Assembly (NCBI RefSeq): GCF_000090795.2
Contig: NW_003546256.1
Coordinates: forward strand, 432,401 to 496,400
Length of the DNA: 64,000 bases
Source of the DNA: Amphimedon queenslandica
Taxonomy: Eukaryota > Porifera > Demospongiae > Haplosclerida > Niphatidae
Direction of reading: 5' to 3'
Below the pieces are notes generated by a model. The model saw only the letters and a list, made by a program, of their open reading frames with translations, was not told the origin of the DNA and ran no database searches. Both the position numbers and the translations under genes were made by a program. Of this stretch, positions 22,107-33,100 are shown piece after piece (the stretch's first letter is position 1; every line of letters starts with the position of its first letter).

Positions 22107-25100
22107 TCACTGCAGTACCAAACCAATCTATTAAAAACAAGACAGTTATTAAAAATGATGTTTTAAAGATGACCTTCCAGGAACAACAATAAACAAGATA
22201 AGATAAGGCCAAGTGTAGAGGAAATATATGTGCAAACTGTTACCTTTTTTGCCTCTATCTCGGGACATTTCCAATTATATAAATAATAATGCAAGTTGCC
22301 ATCACCTATACCAAACTTTAGTTCTTCAAAAACGGGCTCGTTGTCCATTATATCAAGAGCATTGAAGACATCGGCACCACACTTGAAAGAGAGAGAGAGA
22401 ACATTAGTAAAGAGATATCATGAATAAGCTGATAATCATGTGAAAAAAATATATATGGCTGCACAAAATCCAAAATCTATAATAGTTACAAGAGGCAGGT
22501 CAGGGAGGGAGCAAAAGCACCACATTGGTGTTGCAGCTGTGATATCAAATACCATTACTGCCCACCAAGTTGTTATTGTTTATCATTCACCTTCTTTGAA
22601 AGAACTAGAGCATCGTAAAGAAGCTCCTTGAAGGGCGTCTTTGTAGAGATGTTATAAAAAGAATAACAAGCCTTCAATGTCTTGTGTACAGGATGATTCA
22701 CAACGGATGAGGGTAAGTTATAAAAGCTAACAAAATCAGTTAATTCTTTAGTGGCTGGATCCTGTAGAAAAGAGAGGGAGAGGGTATAGTAAATAACAGC
22801 TGGACTTGAGAAACACAAAACAAATTAAAGCCATCTCTGCCTGCCAAGGAAATAGATGCCCAAAATAGCAAACAGTAGACATAACAGTTAATGTATCCCA
22901 ACATTATTATCATCATCATACTTGATTAAACAACATTATAATTACTAATAGTGCAACAGTCTTACTTCAACAACGTAGGTATATACTATGTCAGATCTTG
23001 GGAAAAACCAATGAGAAATTTCTTCCTAAAATATAAATGTACATGCAAATAAAATAATAATAATAATAATCATTATTTTTAGAATGACGCACTTCAGTCT
23101 GAAAAACTGGTACCAAATCAAACCTTGACATGTACTAATAGAAAAAAAGGAGGAACAGAGTATAAGATAAGATGAGAGAGGGTATACTAATAATCAGAAA
23201 GTGACCTACTTGTCCAAAGAGTCTGTGTACAGCTGGGACATCACGAGGCTCCATCAGTCTCAAACCAGGAGTCTTAGTCTCCTGTGAGAAGATGAAGAAA
23301 TATCAAAGAGACAGGAAGGTTGACATTAATGCCAAGTCAAGTCACGTTACTACTATGCATGATCGATTACTATATCACACTAGCAATCAGTAGTAAACTG
23401 ATACCACACACACTTGTCCTTATCTTTCCTTCTCTCCTCTCTCTCTCTCTCTCTCTTAGTCTTACATCTGGTAGTCTGTATAATCTCAACATCCTTTGTA
23501 ATGTCATTCGTCTGTGAAGGGAAGAGAACTGTACCTCTACCAATTTCTTTGGATTTATGCTGCGATGCCAGTACCTTTACAAAAAAAGGAAAAGAAATTA
23601 CATAGTATTTTGAGTTGGTTCAGGGATTCCCACAAATCTTGCTTCGTGAGCTGACAGGCAGTCAAGCATATAATACAGTACATGACGATTGGAGTAACTT
23701 TTAAAATTCATAAAAAATACAAATTTGATTGGAATCAGCTCAAAGTTGATACACAGCATAAAGACATATATATGTATCAGAAAAAATTATAAAAATGGAA
23801 AATTCTCTCCTAGTCATTTTTGGCAAGATTTGGCCGAAGACCCTGTACTATAGTACAGGGACTTTGGCTTGATTTTTTAAGAAACTTTAAAAAATTCATA
23901 AAAAATCCAAATTTGATTGGAATCAGCTCAAAGTTGATACACAGCATAAAGACATGTATATGTATCAGAAAAAATTATAAAAATGGAGAATTCTCTCCTA
24001 GTCATTTTTGGCAAAATTTGACTGAAGACCCTGTACTATAGTACAGGGACTTCGGCTCAATTTTTAAGAAACTTTAAAAATTCATAAAAAATTCAAATTT
24101 GACTGGAATCAGCTCAAAGTTGATACACAGCATAAGGACATATATATGTATCAGAAAGAATTATAAAAATGGAGAATTCTCTCCTAGTCATTTTTGGCAA
24201 AATTTGGCCGAAGACCCTGTACTATAGTACAGGGATTTTGGCTCAATTTTTAGGAAACTTTAAAAATTCATATAAAATCCAAATTTGATCGGAATCAGCT
24301 CAAAGTTGATTTGCGACATAAGAACATGTACATGCATCAGAAAATATTATTTAAAAAGAGATTTCTCTCTTCATGATTTTTGCCAAAATACACTGTATGA
24401 GTACTATGCCACTTGGGAAACCCCAAGTTGGCTGGTATTTAACATCCATTAATGCTGATTCTCCTACTTGCTCTCCCTCCCTCCCTCTCAAACAAACCTG
24501 CAGACAGCCACTGGTTTAGGGAGCAATATTCCAGCAGTATAAACTGCTTGGAATATGCCCTCAAAGTTCACACGTCTAGTAATCTCTTTAATAAGGACAG
24601 GCGCAACTCTCTTTGACCTCAATCTCTTGTGAACGCAAAGAAAATTGATTTCAACTAAAACCTGAGTACTAAAAAAAAGAAGTGACAGATAGTGTTTTCA
24701 AACTCAATATAATAATAATAATAATAATAATAGCAAGATTAAAATTTTCATGAAGGCATTAAATTTTTACGACTTGCCCATGAAATTTTTCAACTTACTG
24801 GTCTCTGATTCTAACAGTAGCAGGGATGGCGCTTATAAATCCAACCAGTTTCTTGTTCCCCTCTACTCTAACGCCACAGTGCCACTGCGGTAACCAACCA
24901 GGAGGCTGTAGGGCCCAACGTAGGAACTCGCAAGAATAATCAAACCGAAACATATTGTCATCATCTTCGACATAATTCTCATTTAATAGCTTGTACAGCT
25001 CTGTTAGCTAAAAGAGTGATTGGTTAATTTTAAAAATTGATCACTTAAAATTATTAATAATAGCATTATAATATCATTTTAAGCAATAATCACGAGTAGT

Positions 25101-25709
25101 TAATTATCAAATTAATTTAATGAAAGTAATTACTTGAGCGTCATCTGTGAGGTCCACGTTGTCCCAGTAAAATTTGTCCGGGAGTGTGAACGGTTCTGAT
25201 CTCACGTGCTCTTTATCTTGTTCAATAGGACCAGCATCAGTCACTGTCTCATCTATAAAGAGAGAAAGGAGGAAGGAAAGAAAGAGATCAATAAAAAGCT
25301 AATTTATACTATAATGTACATTGTTCTTGTGACCCAGCCCACCAAAACCTCAATATTAATTAGATCTATGTAATAATATTTATTATTAATTTTACCAAAT
25401 TTAGGAACTGGTTGAGTGTCCCAGAACTCATGTCCCCTCGGTTGCTCTTGTATCGATAGGTTTGTTATAATTTCCTGGAGTTTGCGTGTTGTTAGGATCT
25501 GACTCTCATCAATGACACTTTTTGGAAGAGCACTAGACTCCGCCCCCCTGGCCCCTCCTACTTAATTGATTTTAAAAAGATGGAAAATGTTTGAAACCTT
25601 TCTTGTCTTTCTTCTTTCTTTTCTTTTTATCGTTCGGTGAGGTTGTTTCTACAGTCTCTCCCTCCTCTTCTGGGCCTTCTTCTCCTCTAGGAACAGAAGC
25701 TTCAGCCAT
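22107..25709 (-). CDS. NMT1: Glycylpeptide N-tetradecanoyltransferase (N-myristoyltransferase)
   Basis: Twelve exons: 25598-25709, 25396-25557, 25134-25252, 24799-25007, 24496-24668, 23466-23574, 23210-23281, 23093-23134, 22966-23025, 22591-22761, 22244-22381 and 22107-22127; about 461 aa expected. A Lys-rich N-terminus ([11 protein letters not shown]) precedes [102 protein letters not shown] and the catalytic C-terminus IGLVLQ, which sits on a 21-bp last exon. The enzyme attaches myristate to N-terminal glycines in the cytosol. Exon 5 as written has two extra bases in an A run near 24540-24544, which shift the frame between QAV and the expected YTAG. Every other exon is intact, so an assembly indel is likelier than a pseudogene. 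Head to head with calaxin. Confidence 0.9.
23690..24400 (+). repeat. Palindrome-core repeat, tandem array of about four copies (locus 4)
   Basis: Tandem units in the NMT intron between exons 5 and 6. The 20-bp palindrome CCCTGTACTATAGTACAGGG begins at 23841, 24029 and 24215, a spacing of 188 and 186 bp. Each unit carries 'attcataaaaaat', 'gattggaatcagctcaaagttg', 'gacat…atgtatcag', 'attataaaaatgg' and 'ctcctagtcatttttggcaaaattt'. The last unit, ending near 24400, is degenerate. Confidence 0.9.
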
Positions 25710-25812
25710 GACCACTTGACCAGTCCCTCCACGTGTTGTTAATTAACTTAATTAATAATTTAATTATAGAGTCACGTGATTGTTGGCTTGGCAACGGATA
25801 TGAGAAAACAAA
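25710..25812. promoter_or_regulatory. 103-bp bidirectional promoter region, NMT (-) / calaxin (+)
   Basis: The two ATGs are separated by only 103 bp, which must hold both start regions. The middle is AT-rich (repeated TTAATTAA) and is followed by GAGTCACGTGATTG, containing a CACGTG E-box core at 25772-25777, and TTGGCAACGGATATG. The TTGGCAACG part resembles an X-box half-site of RFX factors, which would suit ciliary calaxin; that is inference. Confidence 0.45.
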
Positions 25813-26771
25813 ATGGCGACCATTCCAGAACTGAATGCAATTGAAAGAAAGAAGCTCGTTAAGCAGTCTGAGTGTCTATACAAGTTATCTCACTGTAACA
25901 AAAATTAATTTGATATTTTGAGTTTAAATATTTTCATAGTTACTCAAGATGAGACATTGCTTTTACTGTATCGTTACCATGGGCTCACGAGTGATAAGAT
26001 TGACAGAGTCCTTTTCTGTGACTTACTGCATGATTGGTTTGGAATGACTGATGACTATTTCATGGACAAAGGTCTTACATACATATTGATGTTATTTTTA
26101 GTTGCCTTGCATGTTTTTTTAAAAATTGATTATGTATAGTAACGTGTTAAATGTAATTACTATTCCATAGTCTTTAAGGCGTTTGATAAAGATTCTGATG
26201 GTTTTTTGAATCAAGAGGAATGGGTTAAAGGTTTGTCCATGTTTCTGAGGGGAACACTAGCTGAAAAGATTGAATGTAAGCCAATCCTTTACGTTATAGA
26301 AAAAATGTACATTGCTTTTCTTTAGATTGTTTTTCAATTTATGATTTAAATAGTGATGGCTACATTACACGTGAAGAGATGTTCCACATGTTAAAGAACA
26401 CTCTTATTAAGGTAATGATAATAGTGCCTCTGATAAAAAATAATAATTAATATTATTAGCAACCAACTGAAGAAGACCCTGAAGAAGGTATAAAGGAGCT
26501 CATTGAGATTCTCATGAAGAAAATGGTAGTTGAACATCTAATATGTACTCTATTACTTGATGTTGTAGGATCATGATAATGATTCTAAAGTCTCTTTGCA
26601 AGACTTCAAGACAACAGTAGAGGCTGAGAGATTGCTTATTGAAGCATTTGGCCCATGCCTTCCAGAAGAGAAAGTATGATGAGTTATAGTGATTGCTTTA
26701 TTGTCGTCATTTTAATTTTTTTCTGCTAGTATTGTGAAAGATTTGCAGCTGAAACATTGACGAGAATCTAA
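25813..26771 (+). CDS. CLXN: Calaxin / EF-hand calcium-binding protein 1 (ciliary dynein regulator)
   Basis: Seven exons: 25813-25894, 25940-26071, 26171-26275, 26326-26411, 26460-26525, 26569-26673 and 26730-26771; 205 aa against 211 in human calaxin. Order and sequence match the family closely: [14 protein letters not shown]-hand 1 [35 protein letters not shown]-hand 2 [34 protein letters not shown]-hand 3 [13 protein letters not shown] and [10 protein letters not shown]. The acidic loop positions are kept in the three EF hands. Calaxin binds outer-arm dynein and its docking complex and controls ciliary and flagellar beat in response to calcium. The product is expected in motile cilia and sperm. 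Confidence 0.95.
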
Positions 26772-27555
26772 ACTATATCATGTTGTTATTATTATTACTA
26801 TTATTATACTGACTGTTAAAAATCTTCAATGTTTAAGATAAATTTAAAAAAACTTAAGGTACCTTAAGGAGACAATTGTTTGCGGGTACCTTAAGCCTAC
26901 TATTTTTAGCGTCTACTAAATTTAGCTATATTAGCAAGTGAGCTTTAAATCGCTAAATTAAATAGATGCCAAAATAATTATAATTCATTACAATAGTTAT
27001 TATTGATAGTTAATTTGAGTAAAAAAGGTTAAAATTAGTAACGCTAAACATGAATTTTGCTGATTTCGCTAAAATTAGTAGACGCAAATAATAGTAGGCT
27101 TAAGGTATTTAATTCAGCGAATTTTAGCGGTTAAAAATCGCTAACTTTAAGTCCGCGCTACTTTTAATTTCTTCATTAAAAGTAGGTGTGGTCACAATGA
27201 ATAAAATGGCGGGCGTAGCAAGTCTGAGCTTACTTGCAGCAAACTTCTCTAGCAGTTAGCCTAGGTTAACAAAGCAGATGACATCCTTCTTCGTTCAGTG
27301 ACTGCTTCTAACTGTAAGCAAGATAACTTTACATGTTAATGGCTGCAGAGTAAGCAATTTAGGTAACATAGAGAGGGTTCCTTTATTCACTTCCGGTATT
27401 GGAGACTTCTTGCACCATTCACGTGTTAGCATCATGCATGCTGTCTAAACTCACTGTGTCTATATAAAATTCCCTTTATATGACTCTGAGCATAGATAGT
27501 GAGAGCTTTTTAAATAATATTATATCAGGGTTCTTTTTATAAACTTTTGTTAAAG
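26772..27555. other. Calaxin-HPRT intergenic region
   Basis: This 784-bp gap contains the inverted-repeat element at 26886-27110 and the HPRT promoter region (about 27150-27555). Just left of the element is a second TACCTTAAG motif at 26860-26868. I see no additional coding exon. Confidence 0.6.
26886..27110. mobile_element. MITE-like element with about 40-bp inverted repeats
   Basis: The left end begins TACCTTAAGCCTACTATT. The right end at 27110 is its inverted complement (AATAGTAGGCTTAAGGTA), and about 40 bp of each arm match with a few differences, including the shared GCGTCTACTAA block. The interior is AT-rich with no open frame. The length of 225 bp and the structure suit a non-autonomous DNA transposon. 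I could not confirm a target-site duplication. Confidence 0.7.
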
Positions 27556-29233
27556 ATGATGGCAGACGATGAAAACAAGACTGATGAGAAGAGAAGCAAA
27601 TCCCCACAGTCGAGAACAACCTCGATAGTGGTAGGAACCCATACCAAGGTTTTCCTTTCCTATTTCTCAGCAGATACCTGATGACTACACGAGCTACAGT
27701 TTAGACGACTTCTGTGTCCCTGCTCATTACTACGACGACCTTAAATGCGTTCTATTACCTAAAGGACTCATCCTTGACAGGTAAAGGAGTTGTGCTGTTT
27801 AATTTTAATATTGCTTTGTCAAGGGTCCAGCGTTTGGCTGAAGACATTTGTCACGACATAAGCAGCCCACTTGTTGCTCTCTGTGTATTGAAAGGTGGCT
27901 ATCAGTTTTTTACTGATCTGCTTGACTGTATAAAAAATCATAATGCAACAAGTGGTAACTAACAAACGCCATATTTAATTAAAATTCTTCACTTCCACAT
28001 TTTATTTTCTCACCTGCTCTTTCTCTCTCCAGAGAAGTCTTTCCAGATGCAAGTGGATTTCATTAAAGTAAAGAGCTACATGGTATGTGCAGCATTATAC
28101 ATTATGATAAATTTAAATAATGATTATAATTAGAATGACCAGTCAACTGGCGTTGTGAACATTATGGGCAGTGATAATCTGGCCTCTTTGAAAGGAAAGG
28201 TGTGTCTTTGAGATAATAACAGCTCTCAATTTACATTTTTATTATTATTTTCTTTTTTCTCTCATCTCTTAAGAGCATCTTGATAGTTGAGGTGAGTTGT
28301 TTTTGTGTAGAGAATGTGCTAATGTTATTGTTAACGTGTGCTATTTTTTGTAGGATATTATTGACACAGGCAATACAATGGTCAAATTATTGGAGACGAT
28401 TAAGAAATTCGAACCGAAGCAAGTGATGGTTGCTAGGTAGGTAGGCGTGTCTTTATTGTTATTAGCGTCAGACATAACATTTTCATTGAGTATGTCACCC
28501 TAACTACCAACTTATGCTTAGAACGATGAGTTTTTGATCCTCTGCCAGCTGCAGCATGTGGTTTAAGCTGCTTATTGAGTAATTATTGTTTTTGAATGAG
28601 TTCAGACTTTATCATTTGCTTACTGTCACTTGGTTACACACAGCAATCTTTGACCAATAACAGCAGCTAGCTTTTATCCAAAACTAATTCACACCCATGT
28701 CTGCACTATTGTTGACTCCTTTTACTAAGAGGAGCTGGTAGACAATTTATTATTATTATTATTATTGGATGGAGCATATGCTGTACATGTGGAGGGAATT
28801 GATAGCCAGTTACACCCTTTGTAACACAATCACTGGTGTCTTACACATACACCCTCATCCTCCTCCATCTGTTTAGTTTGTTATTAAAGAGAACAAAGAG
28901 AAGTAATGGATACAGACCTAACTGTACGCTCATCAATTACTTGTATTTACGTTATTATTGTTTGTATTTTATTTTAGATACTGGTTTTGAGATCCCTGAT
29001 GCATTTGTGGTTGGATATGCATTGGTAAGCAAGCAGCTGTTACCTATTTCATCTTTTCCTTATGTATTTTTCTTTTATACTTACACGTAGGATTACAATG
29101 AGTATTTTAGGGATCTTAATGTAAGTCGATAATTTTTAAAATGAGATGATTGTGCTTCCTCTTCTTTTCCCTTTCACAGCATGTTTGCATAATCAATGAA
29201 AGAGGAAAGAAACGCTATGCTGCTAACACATGA
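27556..29233 (+). CDS. HPRT1: Hypoxanthine-guanine phosphoribosyltransferase
   Basis: Eleven exons: 27556-27630, 27671-27780, 27824-27954, 28033-28082, 28134-28199, 28274-28291, 28354-28436, 28877-28923, 28978-29024, 29091-29120 and 29180-29233; 236 aa, with a Ser/Thr-rich N-terminal extension. Diagnostic segments are LVALCVLKGGYQFFTDLL, VDFIKVKSYMNDQSTG, the PRPP-binding loop VEDIIDTGNTM (about 149-159), PDAFVVGYALDYNEYFRDL and the C-terminal HVCIINERGKKRYA. The enzyme salvages hypoxanthine and guanine to IMP and GMP using PRPP in the cytosol. Exons of 66, 18, 83 and 47 bp match the sizes of human exons 4-7. The next human exon (77 bp) is split here into 47 + 30. Confidence 0.96.
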
Positions 29234-30130
29234 ACATCGATCAACACACTGTATTTGACACTTCAACTATAGTGATATACACTCATGCTTGTTTTGTGTG
29301 TATCTCTATTCTTTTAATAATTATTTGAGCTCAGGGTTTCTCAAAGGATTTTGTCATAGCGCTTATTTTGTCAGTGGATCAAAATTATTTTTAAAATCAG
29401 GGCAGAGTCCCTGTATACACTATTACACTGTAGTGGCCAAATCAGTTTTGCTTAGAGATTTCTGCACTTTTATAATGCTCTCTGATATATATGCATGCTA
29501 TTACATGTATGTTGTGTAGCAAATTTCAACTGATTCTAATCAAAATTGAATTTTTTTACAAATTTTTAAAGTTACTCAAAAACTGGGCCAAAGTTCTTGT
29601 GGATCGACTTTAAATTTTATTTTCCTGGCAAATTTCCAGAAAAAAATTAAATTAAATATTTCCCTCCAAAAAAAAATTTTCCCGGGAAATAAATTAAATT
29701 TAATATTTTTCTATAAAAAATAATTTTTCCTGGGAAAAATTTAATTATAAAATATCCTGGCAAATTTCCTCAAAAAAAATTTTTTTCTGGCAAATGTCTT
29801 GGGGAAAAATTACATTTTCTTATGTTGTGTAGCAAGTTCAAGTTAATTGAAATTTTACTAAATTTTAAAGTTACTCAAAAATGTCTGATGCTTGTGGGAC
29901 CCTATTTTAGCTGAATGTAGCGAAAATAGTAAAAATTAATGCTTGTGTATTCGTTATGTTTGTGTACATGCACATGTAGAATAACTGAAATTCGATAGAA
30001 ATACTTTTTATTATTAGTATGTAATATCAAGTGATTTATATAATACTAACAATATACATGTAATAACTGAAACTGAAACTGAAAGACACATCATTAAAAT
30101 AAAGTATTGAGAATTAATAATCATTACGGG
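29234..30130. other. HPRT / p140Cap-like intergenic region, repeat-filled
   Basis: The two genes converge here. Most of the gap (29395-29890) is a diverged palindrome-core repeat with an AT-rich insertion of its own. The rest is AT-rich DNA before the p140Cap-like stop codon. No gene seen. Confidence 0.6.
29395..29890 (-). repeat. Palindrome-core repeat, split by an AT-rich insertion (locus 5)
   Basis: The flanks match the repeat ('gttgtgtagcaaatttcaactgattctaatcaaaattgaa', and again 'ttatgttgtgtagcaagttcaag' at 29820). Between them, 29608-29815 holds a different low-complexity block with CCTGGCAAATTTCC-like units and the palindrome TTCCCGGGAA at 29679-29688. No canonical CCCTGTACTATAG core remains. 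Confidence 0.6.
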
Positions 30131-33100
30131 TTATACTAGAGATATTGATGGCTTGAATTTACTCAGCATGGAGTCCTGCTGCTGTCCGCTAGGCATCATT
30201 GGATAATGCGTCATCCTCTCAGACAAAAGACCTCCTTTTTTATAATCGAAGCTACCAGCAGTAGCAATAGATGGAGGTGGAATAGCTACTTGAGAATAAG
30301 GAGGAGGAGCAACAGCAGTGAATGATGGTAGCTGAGGGTTAGTAGGGCTGGCATAGGAAACTGGAGGAGGAGGGAGAGGGGGCGGTGAGTGATGATTAGT
30401 TAGTTTGCTTGTTTCTTGCAAGTCGTGGTCTGACTTGCTATTGCTGCTTCTTTGAATTGACGGAGAGCAGCCAAAGTCGTTAGATTTACTTTTCCCAATG
30501 GTAGTCCTCAACGGGTGGATAAGAATAGGAGAGGAGCGGTCATCCCTCTGACTCTGCTTTGGGGCGATTGGTGGAGTCTCGTTAAAATCAGACTTATTCC
30601 TTTTGTGATGAACTTGACTTGCAGACCCGCGTCTGTTAGACACACCTCCTCCTTGAGACTGTAGGAACAGCTTCTTACTCGTCCAAGGCGAGTCATATAA
30701 ATTCTGTTTAATGAGGCTGTCTTCGGACGAGAATTTCGGCATTAAGTCATCATGAACCAATCCTCCTAAAGCTCCTCCTCTCTGTATGAGGCCATTAGGT
30801 TGTTGAGTGCCTCCACTCCCACTCATGTGTTTCCGCATTAGCTCACCGGATCCAGGCTCGTCATCAGTCCTGTTGTGTCTGAGGTCTTTGTGAGAGCGAG
30901 AGGTGAGGCTCACAGGTGGTATTGCTAAAGGCAGTGTCTCGATATTATCAACCTCATTGAAATGACCCAGACTATGGCTGTGACTGTGATTATTGTAGGA
31001 AGACTCGGGCTGTGACGAGTAGTTATTTTTGAGTGTGTGAGCTTTGCGTTTCATTACCAAGTCACTTTTCTCTTTCTCCTCTTCAAGTTGGATTTGTCTC
31101 TGCACATGCTGCCATAGCATTTCTTTTCGTTTATTTCTTGTCTCTGGGCTCTCACTCCCTAAGCGTCCCTGATAGTCCTTCCAGTGTCGCTTGTCCTCTT
31201 CTATTTGTCTTCTCTCTTGCTCTTGTTGGAAACGCTGTAGCTCTATCCTACGCTGCTCGTCCTCTTGTCTCCTTTGTTCTTCTCTCAGTCTCCTTTGCTG
31301 TTCCTCTTGCTCTCTTCTCAGTTGGTCCAATCTCTCTCTTTCCTCTTCTTGGCTTCTCTTCTCGTTTTCCAAGCGTTTCTTCTCTTCCCTTAGTCTCTGG
31401 AGCTCAATGTTACTCAAACGCTTCCTCTCTTCTTCTATTCTCTTCTTTTCTTCTTCTAGTCTCTTTTCTTGATCGACTTCAATGCTGGTTCTTCGATTCC
31501 CTCCCTCTCTCTCTTCATTCTTGTGACTTATTTTGAAGTCGATGCCTAGCCTCTGCTCAATCTCTGCTATCTCTTTCTTTCTCTTCTCCTTCAAAGCTTT
31601 CTGAGCAATCTCCAAGTCCCTCTCTATCTCTCTTTGTCTCTCCTGCTTCTCTGCTATGTACAAGCTTCGTAGTTTCTCTTCTCTTTCTTTCTCCAGTACT
31701 ACTACTCGACCGGTTGGATTAAGAACCTTCTGTCGTTGACGGAGAGACAACTCGAACTTCTTCAGGGCTCGTTTCGTCGGGCTCAGATCCATCTTTCTTT
31801 TCCTCATGATCATTTCTGTCTCTTTGATAGCCTCCAGTCTCTCTTGATGGTTTGGTATTACACTATTAATGATAGCAATCAGTGAGGAATGATCAACCTT
31901 TGGATCTGAGGATGTCACTATCACTGGTACTTGTAGCGGCCTCTGAGCTTGCAGGCCTGACAATCTACAGTGCAAGAAATAATAATATCAAAAAGTATTA
32001 TCATAGCACTATATATTAGTATTATTCAAAAGCCCTCACTGTTGCAATGTAGTGAAAGTTTCTTTCAGAATTTTACAAGCTTCTGTAGCAGCTGCTAATT
32101 TCTTGGCCTCTTCCTTCATGATCCTTCAGCAAAGGAAGTGGTTGTATAACTATTAATTTATAAATGATTCTTCCGCTTACTGTTCTTCAGCAACAATAAC
32201 TTCAAGTTCTTTTTGCATCACTGCTTTTAGTTTTGGTTCTAATACATTATACTGACCTAAGAATTAAAGAATAAATTTAAAATTGGGAATTTCAAAAATT
32301 GACTCTAAAGCAAACTGAATCAGCAGATTGAATAGTACCTTTAAGATTTTCAAATCTTTCTGCTGACTCTTCTGTCAGACTGAGGAGGTAGTTAACCTCA
32401 TCAGTATCAATCCTTGACTGGTGATGAATAGCATCAGACTTAAGGGAATCACCTATACTCTGCAATAGACTAGAGAGAGAGAGAGTAAGGGAGAGTGAGT
32501 GAGAATCATTATTATCACTGTATGTGCATGTACATACCTCATTTCACTCAGTGCAGAATCAGATTCTTTAAGGTAGTCCTCTTTCAATGGCTCAACGATG
32601 AGTCTGTCTTTACGAAACTGACTCAACTCAACCGAAAAATTATTAGCAGTGCTACCTGTAATTAATAATAATAATAATAAGGTAGTAAAGACACACAAAA
32701 ATATTAATAATGTAATGTCTGTTCTCCTCTTCCCTTCCTCTTTTAAACTAACCTTGAGCAGCTGATAGTCTAGCCAGTGTCAGTTCAGTACGTAATTCTT
32801 GTATCTCCAACTGGTGCTTTCTCTTAAGGAAGGATATCTCTTTCTGAAGGCCACTGATAGTTACTGGCTCATCAATTGGAATAATAGGAGGAGGAAGGAT
32901 CACATCTACATCTCTCGTTTGAGTAGTAGCTAGGCCATCAGTCTCATTAACATGTGTATCATTGGTTGGGCCATTTAAATAAATAGCTGACGAGAGATTC
33001 TCAACTCCTGGAACATTGCTATGTGCTTGGGATAGGCTAGAACTGCATTGAATAAAAAAATAAATATTGTATATATATATATTGTGTGTGTGACTTTAAA

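Noticed and set aside
23820-24041. 73-codon frame inside repeat locus 4
   Set aside because: It is a chance frame through the palindrome-core repeat; the same frame is broken in other copies.
31033-31536. 167-codon open frame on the plus strand
   Set aside because: It is antisense to the Glu/Arg-rich coiled coil of the p140Cap-like last exon. The Ser/Leu/Phe bias is what reverse-complemented Glu/Arg/Lys codons give.
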